Part shown: positions 1 to 7,240 of the stretch, piece by piece
How the letters are laid out: every line of letters starts with the position of its first letter
Position numbering within the stretch: position 1 is the first letter of the stretch
Assembly (NCBI RefSeq): GCF_006716485.1
Contig: NZ_VFPD01000001.1
Coordinates: forward strand, 1 to 34,151
DNA length: 34,151 nt
Direction of reading: 5' to 3'
Source: Chryseobacterium aquifrigidense
GTDB lineage: Bacteria; Bacteroidota; Bacteroidia; Flavobacteriales; Weeksellaceae
Position numbers and translations under genes: made by a program
Notes under the pieces: model-generated
The model's database searches: none
Told to the model about the DNA's origin: nothing
The model's input: the letters and a program-made list of their open reading frames with translations, nothing else

Positions 1-75
1 ACGTTGATAGGCTATAGGTGTAAAGACAGTAATGTCATAGCCAAGTAGTACTAATTACCCGTAGATTTATAGTCT
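1..75 (+). rRNA. 23S rRNA, 3' end (partial)
   Basis: The first ~75 bases align by eye with the extreme 3' end of bacterial 23S rRNA: ACGTTGATAGG at the start and GTACTAAT near position 48 match the E. coli 3' domain. The 5' part lies outside the window. The 3' boundary is estimated by length from the GTACTAAT word in E. coli and may be off by about 10 bases. A 5S gene follows on the same strand, as expected for an rrn operon. Confidence 0.9.
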
Positions 76-151
76 ATGGTTACTAATATAAACCAAGTGC
101 TTTATGTGCAGTAAAGGTTTTGTCTTTGTGAAAGTTTTTATCGCTTAAAAC

Positions 152-226
152 AGGGAGCAGATGGTAGCAATCAGGAGTCAGGTAACACCTGCGCCTATTA
201 CCTACAACCTGTAACCTTATATACCT
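152..226. repeat. degenerate heptad repeat with hairpin in the 23S-5S spacer
   Basis: The spacer carries CCT words at 194, 201, 208 and 215, exactly 7 bases apart, and related words at 188 and 224. They are preceded by AGG words (152, 173, 180) in the opposite sense. A small hairpin joins the halves: CAGGT (179-183), loop AAC, ACCTG (187-191). The organisation resembles the larger heptad array at 412-556 just downstream. It has no coding potential. Confidence 0.5.
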
Positions 227-230
227 TCTT

Positions 231-338
<108 letters not shown>

Positions 339-353
339 TTTATTTTATTTTTA

Positions 354-389
354 AAAATCCTTTATCATAACGATAAAGGATTTTTTTTT
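354..389 (+). terminator. intrinsic terminator of the rRNA operon
   Basis: A ~13-bp inverted repeat centred on AATCCTTTATC / GATAAAGGATT with a 5-base loop is followed by an unbroken T run (381-389). It lies just after the 5S gene and would end the rrn transcript. Confidence 0.85.
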
Positions 390-411
390 GCTTTATACCC
401 AGCTCAGGTTT

Positions 412-556
412 ATGGGTAATGGGTAATGGGTAATAAGCAATGAGCAATGAGCAATGAGTAATAGATAATAGATAATAGATAATAGATAATAGATAATAGA
501 TGTGACGTAGTAAGCAATCATCAATTATCATTCATCACTTGTCACTTATCGTTCAT
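412..556. repeat. two opposed arrays of 7-bp tandem repeats
   Basis: Positions 412-502 are thirteen uninterrupted heptads with consensus ATRRRYA: three ATGGGTA, one ATAAGCA, two ATGAGCA, one ATGAGTA, five ATAGATA and one ATAGATG. After 12 unrelated bases, positions 515-556 hold six more heptads on the other strand (CAATCAT, CAATTAT, CATTCAT, CACTTGT, CACTTAT, CGTTCAT), which read ATRANTG in reverse complement. The two arms therefore form a loose inverted pair. A minus-strand open frame through the array is low-complexity and not a credible gene. Confidence 0.8.
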
Positions 557-563
557 GTTCCTT

Positions 564-920
564 CCTAGATTACCGTCTTTAGTATCTTTGCTGATCTATT
601 CCTCTTAATTAAAATGCTTCGACTCCGCTTCAGCATGATAGCGGCTAATACTAACTATATTAACTGCTAAAATGCGTAGACATTATCCTGTGATGTTACA
701 GCCTTTAAACCTTTCATAAATAAGGATTACTTCTACAGAATGATCAAAGGAAATGAAAATCTATTGGGACATCATCCATTCTATAGGAATTTACAAACAT
801 CGACTGATCATCCCTTACCAACCCCGGAACTCGCAACCCGAATTAACACCTATTAATCACCATCAAACTATGCACAAAACTATTTCCTTCTATTACCCTA
901 TTTTACTCGAATAAATTCAA
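564..920. other. gene-free stretch with a REP-like fragment
   Basis: No convincing reading frame or RNA gene is seen. At 613-636 there is a short imperfect palindrome, ATGCT then TCGACTCCGCTTC then AGCAT. It resembles an intergenic repeat that I recall as common in flavobacteria. The rest looks like unique AT-rich sequence leading to the promoter of the regulator gene. Confidence 0.4.
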
Positions 921-928
921 TAAGTTTG
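921..928 (+). promoter_or_regulatory. candidate primary-sigma -7 element of the sigma-54 regulator gene
   Basis: TAAGTTTG matches the Bacteroidota -7 consensus TAnnTTTG and lies 19 bases before the ATG at 948. No clear TTG -33 element is present at the expected distance, so the promoter would be weak or need an activator. Confidence 0.4.
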
Positions 929-947
929 TACTAGTTTTCCAAAAATA

Positions 948-2276
948 ATGATAATGTCAGGAAATATTCTGATCATCGATGATGAGATCAAACTCCTTAA
1001 ATTACTAGGAATGATCCTTTCCCAAGAGAATTTTAATGTAAAAGAAGCTTCTACGGCACGTTCGGCGATGACAATGCTGGAGCAATATGAATTTGATGTT
1101 GTTCTAAGCGATGTGCGCCTGCCTGATGCTTTTGGAGTAGAGCTTGTGAAGTCTATCAAGAATAAATATCCTCAAATTGAAATTATCCTGATGACGGCAT
1201 TTGGTAATATTACTGATGCAGTGCAGGCGATGAAAAATGGTGCGTATGATTATTTGGTGAAAGGTGATGATAATGAAAAAATTATCCCATTGGTGTATAA
1301 AGCTCTTGAAAAGGTAAAGGATAACAAATCGAGAACGGTGCAGCAGGTTGTCACCAAAGGGTTTGACCAGATCATAGGCAAGTCCCCTTTAATTTTGCAG
1401 GCCAAGAAATTGGCTGAAAAAGTGGCTTTAACAGACGCTGCTGTGTTGCTTACAGGGGAAACAGGTACGGGTAAAGAAGTTTTTGCCAGTGCGATTCATG
1501 AAGGGAGTGACCGAAAGAAAAACAGCTTTGTAGCGATCAACTGCTCGGCATTCAGTAAAGAGATTCTGGAAAGTGAACTTTTTGGCCATAAACAAGGAGC
1601 CTTTACCGGTGCTATGAAGGATAAAAAGGGACTAATTGAAGAAGCTAACGGTGGTACTTTATTTCTGGATGAAATTGGTGAGATGCCGATAGAACTTCAG
1701 GCGAAGTTACTTAGAGTTTTGGAAACCAGAGAATTTATCAAAATGGGTGAGACGAAAGTTTCAAAATCTGATTTCAGATTAATCGCAGCTACTAACAGAG
1801 ATTTGGAAGAAGAAATAAAACAGGGGAATTTCAGAGAAGATCTCTATTTCAGACTGAATGTATTTGAGATTACACTTCCGGCATTAAGAGAAAGAAAAGA
1901 AGATTTAAAAGCACTGGCTAAGAATTTTATTGATCTTTTTTCTCATAAACTTCATTTGTCTTCAATTCAGGTAACTCCGGATTATTATAAAGTATTGGAA
2001 AAAAACGACTGGAAGGGAAATATTCGTGAATTGAGAAATGCCGTGGAACGAAGTTTAATTTTGATGGATAATAATATCCTTGATGCCGTCAGCCTTCCTC
2101 ATTATTCTGAAAAAACAGTTCCGGAAAGTGATTCGCTGAGCATCCGTTCCCTGGAAAAGATACATATTCAGAAAGTATTGCAATATACAAAAGGAAATAA
2201 AGCGGAAGCAGCCAGATTACTTGAGATTGGTATTGCTACATTATACCGTAAACTGGAAGAATACGGATTGAAATAA
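948..2276 (+). CDS. sigma-54-dependent two-component response regulator (NtrC/AtoC family)
   Basis: This is a DNA-binding transcription activator that works with sigma-54 RNA polymerase. Three domains are visible. The receiver (about 5-120) has the acidic pair D11/D12, phospho-acceptor D55, T83 and K105. The AAA+ domain (about 142-370) has Walker A GETGTGKE at 170, the sigma-54 contact loop GAFTGA at 217-222, Walker B LFLDE at 238-242 and the arginine-containing NFRED segment near 296. The C-terminal Fis-type helix-turn-helix is at about 400-442. Length 442 aa is typical. ATG 948 or ATG 954 could be the start; neither has a Shine-Dalgarno sequence. A strong terminator follows, so it forms its own transcription unit directly upstream of the kdp genes. 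No OmpR-type kdpE is present, so I infer that it is the output partner of the histidine kinase at 9515-11230. Confidence 0.93.
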   Translation: MIMSGNILIIDDEIKLLKLLGMILSQENFNVKEASTARSAMTMLEQYEFDVVLSDVRLPDAFGVELVKSIKNKYPQIEIILMTAFGNITDAVQAMKNGAYDYLVKGDDNEKIIPLVYKALEKVKDNKSRTVQQVVTKGFDQIIGKSPLILQAKKLAEKVALTDAAVLLTGETGTGKEVFASAIHEGSDRKKNSFVAINCSAFSKEILESELFGHKQGAFTGAMKDKKGLIEEANGGTLFLDEIGEMPIELQAKLLRVLETREFIKMGETKVSKSDFRLIAATNRDLEEEIKQGNFREDLYFRLNVFEITLPALRERKEDLKALAKNFIDLFSHKLHLSSIQVTPDYYKVLEKNDWKGNIRELRNAVERSLILMDNNILDAVSLPHYSEKTVPESDSLSIRSLEKIHIQKVLQYTKGNKAEAARLLEIGIATLYRKLEEYGLK

Positions 2277-2298
2277 ACCGATTATCATTTTAATAAAG

Positions 2299-2330
2299 AG
2301 CCTATCATTTTGATAGGCTTTTCTGTTTTT
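2299..2330 (+). terminator. intrinsic terminator after the response regulator
   Basis: A perfect 9-bp stem AGCCTATCA / TGATAGGCT with a TTT loop (2299-2319) is followed by TTTTCTGTTTTT. It separates the regulator gene from the kdp operon, which must therefore have its own promoter between about 2330 and 2439. Confidence 0.88.
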
Positions 2331-2333
2331 ATA

Positions 2334-2411
2334 TGGCTTGATTGTTTGATTTAATAATCTGTAATTCAGTTGTTTATATGTTTGTTTTTAAAGATGGACT
2401 TTCTTTTGGCA
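2334..2411 (+). promoter_or_regulatory. candidate kdp promoter region (possible sigma-54 sites)
   Basis: Because the neighbouring regulator is a sigma-54 activator, I looked for TGGCAC-N5-TTGCA here. Two imperfect candidates exist. TGGC at 2334 has a TTTGA -12-like word at proper spacing. TGGACTTTCTTTTGGCA at 2395-2411 has GG and GC one base too far apart. A primary-sigma -7-like word, TATGTTTG, is at 2377-2384 without a clear -33 element. None is a full match. Confidence 0.22.
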
Positions 2412-2438
2412 TATAGTCTATGAATAAAATATTTAAAA

Positions 2439-2546
2439 ATGACAATTTCAAGAAAAACGTTTAAAAAACGGGAGCATTCTACTTTTAGTCTGCTGATTGT
2501 ATCGTACGTATTACTGACTCTTTTAACCCTAATGATTAAGATATGA
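2439..2546 (+). CDS. small membrane protein at the head of the kdp operon (35 aa)
   Basis: This short frame encodes a protein with a basic N-terminus (SRKTFKKRE) followed by one hydrophobic helix (about 16-33, LLIVSYVLLTLLTLMI). It is too short for most gene finders. Its stop overlaps the next start as ATGA (2543-2546), and the next two frames are packed just as tightly up to kdpA. That arrangement suggests translational coupling and a real gene. I do not recognise a named family. By position it could be an accessory subunit or assembly factor for KdpFABC, but that is inference. It could also be non-coding leader sequence. Confidence 0.45.
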   Translation: MTISRKTFKKREHSTFSLLIVSYVLLTLLTLMIKI

Positions 2547-2626
2547 TGCTTATAAGTTTAATCCTGCTTTTTGCAGTGTTGTTTTGGCTTTTATGTAAAT
2601 CAGTTGAATTTTTTGATAGAATATAA
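2543..2626 (+). CDS. small single-pass membrane protein, kdp-associated (27 aa)
   Basis: The predicted peptide is a single hydrophobic helix (about 3-19) followed by a short tail CKSVEFFDRI. It starts inside the stop of the preceding micro-ORF (ATGA) and ends 3 bases before kdpF. From memory, tiny proteins of similar layout (one helix, then a Cys and a short acidic/aromatic tail) sit just before kdpF in other phyla and are often missed or mislabelled. Whether this is the same family cannot be settled without alignment. A role in or around the KdpFABC complex is inferred from position only. Confidence 0.5.
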   Translation: MMLISLILLFAVLFWLLCKSVEFFDRI

Positions 2627-2629
2627 ATT

Positions 2630-2707
2630 ATGTGGAGTTTATTTTTCCTCTCAATACTTGCCTTTGTGTATATCTGTTATGTTTTAATAAAACCTGAAAA
2701 ATTTTAA
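2630..2707 (+). CDS. kdpF: KdpF, small subunit of the K+-transporting ATPase (25 aa)
   Basis: KdpF is a one-helix subunit that stabilises the KdpFABC high-affinity potassium pump in the inner membrane. The 25-residue product has a hydrophobic helix (about 4-20) and ends in YVLIKPEKF, matching the family's typical tail (aromatic, two hydrophobic residues, then PE-(K/R)-F). It lies 3 bases after the previous micro-ORF and 6 bases before the kdpA ATG, the canonical kdpF-kdpA order. It is shorter than common gene-calling cut-offs and is probably unannotated in many deposited genomes. Confidence 0.85.
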   Translation: MWSLFFLSILAFVYICYVLIKPEKF

Positions 2708-2713
2708 TTGATC

Positions 2714-4408
2714 ATGAATACAGAAATTTTAGGCATTATAGCAATGTTTGCTATTACATTAGTTATCGGAATTTTTTTAGGAAAATATATAGCTAATGTT
2801 TATGGATACAAAAAGACTTTTCTTAATCCGGTTTTTGAACCCATTGAAAAGTTAATTTATAAAGTTTCGGGGATTAATCCTGCCCGTCAGATGAATTGGA
2901 AGCAGAATATGTACGCCATGCTGGCGATCAACCTTATATGGTTCATCATCGGATTCCTTCTTTTACTTAATCAGGCATGGCTTCCTTTAAATCCTGATGG
3001 AAACCCGAATATGTCACCCGATCTGGCTTTTAATACGACCATTTCGTTTTTAGTGAACTGTAATCTACAGCACTATTCGGGAGAAACAGGAGTAAGCTAC
3101 CTGAGCCAGCTTTATCTGATGTTTTTGCAGTTTGTAACGGCAGCAACAGGGATGGCAGCAATGGCGGTCCTTTTTAAAGCTTTTAAAGAAAAAACAAGCA
3201 CAGAATTAGGTAATTTCTACGATTTTTTCACAAAATCAATGATAAGAATCCTGGTTCCGATCAGTGTAATTGTTGCTTTAATACTTTCTATCAACGGAAG
3301 TCCGATGACTTTTGAAGGAAAAGACCATATCACTACATTGGAAGGTCAGAAGGCTGATGTTTCCAGAGGACCTGTATCTGCGTTTGTTGCAATCAAACAC
3401 TTAGGAACTAATGGTGGAGGATTTTTTGGAGCGAACTCAGCACATCCGCTTGAAAATCCTAATTATATGACCAACATTACAGAAATGGTCACACAGATGA
3501 TTATTCCGTTTGCGTTGGTATTTGCACTGGGTTTTTATCTGAATAAAAGAAAACTTTCATGGGTGATCTTTACCGTAATGACAGTTGGTTTCCTGGCGCT
3601 TACCATTCCGAATGTTTTGAATGAAACGGCTGGAAATCCTCTGATTACACAAATGGGAACAGATAACAGGCTTGGAGCTATGGAAGGTAAAGAAATACGC
3701 TTCGGAAGTGCAGCATCCGGTTATTGGAGTATTGCCACAACGGTAATTTCTACAGGCTCTGTGAACGCTATGCACGATAGTACAATGCCTCTCTCAGGGA
3801 TGAATGAATTGCTTGCGATGATGATCAACTGTTTCTACGGAGGCTGTGGAGTCGGAATCCTGAACTATTTTATCTTTATCATTCTTGCTGTATTCATCAG
3901 TGGTCTGATGGTGGGACGAACTCCGGAATTTATGGGTAAAAAGATTGAAGCCAAAGAAATGAAGATTGCGATGATTGTGGCTTTATTCCATCCTTTTTTA
4001 ATTCTTGCAGGTACGGCTTTAACGGCTTATCTACCGGAATTCGGAGCAAAAACATTGAATAATCCAGGTTTCCATGGTTTCAGTGAGATGCTGTATGAGT
4101 TTACTTCTTCTGCAGCCAATAACGGATCCGGATTTGAAGGACTTGGAGATAATACACCTTGGTGGAATATTTCAACGGGAATTGTGCTTCTATTATCAAG
4201 ATTCATCCCGATTATAGGCCCTGTTGCTATTGCAGGACTACTCGCACAGAAAAAATATATCCCGGAAAGTTCCGGAACACTGAAAACGGATACAGCTACT
4301 TTCGGATTTATGACTCTGGCAGTGATTTTACTGATTGCAGCATTGTCATTCTTCCCTGCATTGACATTAGGCCCTATTGCAGAGCAGATTCAGTATTTCT
4401 CAAAATAA
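2714..4408 (+). CDS. kdpA: KdpA, potassium-binding and translocating subunit
   Basis: KdpA is the channel-like subunit of KdpFABC and binds K+ in a selectivity filter formed by four pore loops. The 564-aa product has the family's length and many membrane helices from the N-terminus on. Conserved pore segments are visible: the loop around NLQHYSGE (about 117-124), GTNGGGFFGANSAHP at 231-245, a GGCGVG segment in the middle and NNGSGFEGLG near the C-terminus. I chose ATG 2714, six bases after kdpF. An in-frame TTG two codons upstream is unlikely to be used. The gene belongs to the kdpF-A-B-C operon, but an inverted-repeat element separates it from kdpB. Confidence 0.97.
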   Translation: MNTEILGIIAMFAITLVIGIFLGKYIANVYGYKKTFLNPVFEPIEKLIYKVSGINPARQMNWKQNMYAMLAINLIWFIIGFLLLLNQAWLPLNPDGNPNMSPDLAFNTTISFLVNCNLQHYSGETGVSYLSQLYLMFLQFVTAATGMAAMAVLFKAFKEKTSTELGNFYDFFTKSMIRILVPISVIVALILSINGSPMTFEGKDHITTLEGQKADVSRGPVSAFVAIKHLGTNGGGFFGANSAHPLENPNYMTNITEMVTQMIIPFALVFALGFYLNKRKLSWVIFTVMTVGFLALTIPNVLNETAGNPLITQMGTDNRLGAMEGKEIRFGSAASGYWSIATTVISTGSVNAMHDSTMPLSGMNELLAMMINCFYGGCGVGILNYFIFIILAVFISGLMVGRTPEFMGKKIEAKEMKIAMIVALFHPFLILAGTALTAYLPEFGAKTLNNPGFHGFSEMLYEFTSSAANNGSGFEGLGDNTPWWNISTGIVLLLSRFIPIIGPVAIAGLLAQKKYIPESSGTLKTDTATFGFMTLAVILLIAALSFFPALTLGPIAEQIQYFSK

Positions 4409-4441
4409 AAATGTGAACATTAAAAATTAAAATCAATAATC

Positions 4442-4548
4442 AACCATTAAGGAAGCCGAAAAGTTAGGAAGCTAGTCTGACAACTTACTGAAACGTTCAC
4501 TTAATATTATCCATATCTATCCTCATGATCTGGCGGACCTTAATGGTT
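4442..4548. repeat. inverted-repeat element between kdpA and kdpB
   Basis: An 11-bp perfect inverted repeat, AACCATTAAGG (4442-4452) and CCTTAATGGTT (4538-4548), brackets 85 bases. The kdpA-kdpB gap is 177 bases, while the kdpB-kdpC gap is only 10. The outer borders (AATAATCAACCAT on the left, ATGGTTA on the right) are shared with the hairpin at 7208-7240 in the same operon, so both look like members of one dispersed repeat family. It has no coding potential. Confidence 0.65.
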
Positions 4549-4585
4549 ACTATTGATTTACAATGATATAAATTCTTTCAAAAAA

Positions 4586-6625
4586 ATGAAAAATCAGTCA
4601 CAAACATTGTTTCAAAGAGATTTGGTCAACGAAGCGATAAAACAGTCTTTCGTAAAGCTGAATCCGAAAATTATGTTTAAAAATCCAGTCATGTTCCTGG
4701 TGGAAATCGGAACCATTGTCATGTTTATAGTAAGCATGTTCAGCCTGACTGGTGATAAAACCCAGGGAAGTTTTTCCTATAACTTTTTAGTATTTATTAT
4801 TTTATTTTTCACGGTTTTGTTTGCCAATTTTGCAGAAGCTATAGCGGAAGCAAGAGGAAAAGCACAGGCTGATACCCTTAGAAAAACAAGGGAAGAAACT
4901 CCGGCTAAACTGGTACTTGATAACAAGCCGGGATTTCAGGTAGAAACAAGGCTGAAGATGTCTGCTGAAATGACCTTAGGTGATATTTTCCTTTGCGAAG
5001 CCGGAGATCAGATTCCGATGGATGGAGAGATTATTGAAGGTCTTGCTACTATTGATGAATCTGCTATTACCGGAGAAAGTGCACCTGTCATCCGTGAAGC
5101 CGGAGGAGACAAAAGTTCTGTAACAGGAGGTACAAAAGTTCTTTCAGACAGAATTAAAGTAAAAGTAACCACAAAACCGGGAGAATCCTTCTTGGATAAA
5201 ATGATTGCCCTTGTAGAAGGAGCTTCAAGACAGAAAACACCTAACGAAATCGCATTAACCATACTTCTGGCAGGATTTACCCTTACATTTATCATTGTTA
5301 CCCTCACTTTAAAGCCTTTTGCAGACTATGCGCAGACTCCGATTACCATAGCGGCATTTATATCTCTTTTCGTTTGTCTTATTCCGACAACCATCGGTGG
5401 TCTGCTTTCTGCAATCGGGATTGCGGGGATGGACAGGGCTTTGAGAGCGAATGTTATTACCAAAAGTGGTAAAGCCGTAGAAACAGCAGGAGATATTGAT
5501 GTTCTTTTGCTAGATAAAACAGGAACAATAACGATCGGTAACCGTAAAGCAACGCAGTTCCATCCTGCAAACGGAATCGAACTTGACAAATTTATTAAAG
5601 CTTCTGCATTAAGTTCCGTAGCGGATGAAACACCGGAAGGAAAATCAATCATCGAACTGAGTGCTTTGAAATCTGAAGATTTATTAGTTGCTAATCCTAC
5701 ATATATCGATTTTACTGCAGAAACAAGAACTTCAGGAATTGATTTTGACGAAACGAGAATCCGTAAAGGAGCTTATGATACAATAAAAAAACTGACTGAA
5801 AAAGCCGGGAATATCTTCCCACAGGAAACCCAGGAGGCGGTAACCAAAATTTCTGAAAACGGAGGAACTCCTCTGGTAGTTTCTGTGAATGAAAAAGTAT
5901 GGGGTGTTATTGAACTTCAGGATATCATCAAAACCGGAATTCAGGAACGTTTTCAAAGACTGAGAAAAATGGGAGTGAAAACGGTAATGGTAACCGGAGA
6001 TAACCCTCTGACTGCCAAATTTATCGCAGAAAAAGCTGGAGTAGACGATTTTATTGCTGAAGCCAAGCCTGAGGATAAGATGAATTACATCAAAAAGGAA
6101 CAGCAGGAAGGTAAACTGGTAGCGATGATGGGAGACGGAACCAATGATGCTCCGGCATTGGCTCAGGCAGATGTAGGTGTAGCCATGAACAGTGGAACAC
6201 AGGCTGCAAAAGAAGCCGGGAACATGGTAGACCTTGATAATGATCCTACAAAACTGATCGAAATCGTGGAAATCGGAAAGCAGCTGCTGATGACAAGAGG
6301 AACTTTGACCACTTTCAGTATTGCAAACGATGTAGCGAAATATTTTGCCATTATTCCAGCACTCTTTATCACTTTTATTCCTTCCCTGCAGAAGCTGAAT
6401 ATTATGAACCTTCACAGCCCGGAAACAGCCATATTATCAGCGGTTATTTTCAATGCGATAATCATTCCGTTCCTGATTCCGCTGGCGTTAAAAGGAGTGG
6501 CTTACAAACCGATCGGTGCAAGTGCCTTATTGAGAAGAAACCTTTTGATTTATGGTTTAGGCGGGGTAATCGTTCCGTTTATTGGAATCAAAATCATTGA
6601 TCTGGTAATCAGTTTATTCTATTAA
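4586..6625 (+). CDS. kdpB: KdpB, P-type ATPase catalytic subunit
   Basis: KdpB hydrolyses ATP to drive K+ uptake through KdpA. The 679-aa protein has the P-type ATPase signature: TGES at 162-165 in the actuator domain, the DKTGT phosphorylation motif with D310 in the P domain, and [16 protein letters not shown] in the hinge region. Hydrophobic helices flank these (about 33-55, 62-82, 221-243, 253-280 and three near the C-terminus). S165 corresponds by motif to E. coli S162, whose phosphorylation inhibits the pump. I chose ATG 4586, which gives the normal N-terminus; an upstream in-frame TTG at 4553 would add 11 residues from the repeat-bearing gap. Confidence 0.97.
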   Translation: MKNQSQTLFQRDLVNEAIKQSFVKLNPKIMFKNPVMFLVEIGTIVMFIVSMFSLTGDKTQGSFSYNFLVFIILFFTVLFANFAEAIAEARGKAQADTLRKTREETPAKLVLDNKPGFQVETRLKMSAEMTLGDIFLCEAGDQIPMDGEIIEGLATIDESAITGESAPVIREAGGDKSSVTGGTKVLSDRIKVKVTTKPGESFLDKMIALVEGASRQKTPNEIALTILLAGFTLTFIIVTLTLKPFADYAQTPITIAAFISLFVCLIPTTIGGLLSAIGIAGMDRALRANVITKSGKAVETAGDIDVLLLDKTGTITIGNRKATQFHPANGIELDKFIKASALSSVADETPEGKSIIELSALKSEDLLVANPTYIDFTAETRTSGIDFDETRIRKGAYDTIKKLTEKAGNIFPQETQEAVTKISENGGTPLVVSVNEKVWGVIELQDIIKTGIQERFQRLRKMGVKTVMVTGDNPLTAKFIAEKAGVDDFIAEAKPEDKMNYIKKEQQEGKLVAMMGDGTNDAPALAQADVGVAMNSGTQAAKEAGNMVDLDNDPTKLIEIVEIGKQLLMTRGTLTTFSIANDVAKYFAIIPALFITFIPSLQKLNIMNLHSPETAILSAVIFNAIIIPFLIPLALKGVAYKPIGASALLRRNLLIYGLGGVIVPFIGIKIIDLVISLFY

Positions 6626-6635
6626 AATTAAAAAA

Positions 6636-7193
6636 ATGAAAAATCATATTGTTTCAGCATTCAGATTAACGCTTGTAATGCTGGTAGCGACAGGTATTTA
6701 TCTGGGGGTTGTATATGGAGGTTCTAAAATACTTCCCAACAAAGGAAACGGAGAAATTGTCTATGATAAAGGACAGAAGTTTTATGCCAATATCGGACAG
6801 GAATTTAAATCTGAAAAATACTTCCACGGCCGTCCTTCTTCCGTTAATTATAATGCGGCAGGAAGCGGCGGGAGCAACAAAGGACCCAGTAATGAAGAAT
6901 ATCTGGAAACAGTTCAGAAAAGAATTGATACTTTAAAAATGAAAAACCCTGAAATGGGAAATACAAAAATCCCTGTAGAGCTTGTTACGGCAAGTGGAAG
7001 CGGTCTGGATCCGGATATTTCTGAAGAAGGAGCTTTGTACCAGGCAAAAAGAGTTGCAAAAGTGAGAAACCTTTCAGAAGAGCAGATCAAAAGCTTAATT
7101 AATACTCAGACTGAAAAGCCATTACTAGGACTTTTCGGACCCTCAAAAGTAAATGTTCTGAAGCTTAACCTTGCTTTGGATCAATTAAAATAA
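6636..7193 (+). CDS. kdpC: KdpC, K+-transporting ATPase subunit C
   Basis: KdpC is the single-pass accessory subunit that assists ATP binding and stabilises the KdpFABC complex. The 185-aa product has one N-terminal membrane helix (about 9-30) and the family's conserved extracytoplasmic segment FHGRPSSVNYNAAGSGGSN, followed by KGPSNEEY. Further on come SGSGLDPDIS and a C-terminal region ending near LLGLFGP. It starts 10 bases after kdpB, as expected for a co-translated pair. A hairpin repeat follows its stop at 7208. Confidence 0.96.
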   Translation: MKNHIVSAFRLTLVMLVATGIYLGVVYGGSKILPNKGNGEIVYDKGQKFYANIGQEFKSEKYFHGRPSSVNYNAAGSGGSNKGPSNEEYLETVQKRIDTLKMKNPEMGNTKIPVELVTASGSGLDPDISEEGALYQAKRVAKVRNLSEEQIKSLINTQTEKPLLGLFGPSKVNVLKLNLALDQLK

Positions 7194-7207
7194 TAAATTT
7201 AATAATC

Positions 7208-7240
7208 AACCATGTCAAGGCTTTAAACCTTGACATGGTT
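7208..7240. repeat. perfect hairpin repeat between kdpC and the porin gene
   Basis: AACCATGTCAAGG (7208-7220), loop CTTTAAA, CCTTGACATGGTT (7228-7240): a 13-bp perfect stem. It has no T run afterwards, so it is not a canonical terminator. It might stall transcripts partially or stabilise the upstream mRNA. Its borders match the element at 4442-4548. The right arm contains an ATG (7235-7237) that is in frame with the downstream porin. Confidence 0.75.

Noticed and set aside
412..502. CRISPR-like or centromere-like iteron origin
   Set aside because: The 7-base units have no spacers, the units drift in sequence, and no replication or partition gene is nearby.
340..531. 63-codon minus-strand frame
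   Set aside because: It is generated by the heptad array and the rrn terminator; the product is a low-complexity Tyr/Leu/Ile repeat.
4159..4416. 85-codon plus-strand frame at the end of kdpA
   Set aside because: It is an out-of-frame reading of kdpA; the kdpA C-terminus fits the family to its last residue.
5732..6415. 227-codon minus-strand open frame
   Set aside because: It lies fully inside kdpB, has low-likelihood composition (many Cys/His/Phe/Ser in odd patterns), and kdpB is certain from its P-type ATPase motifs.
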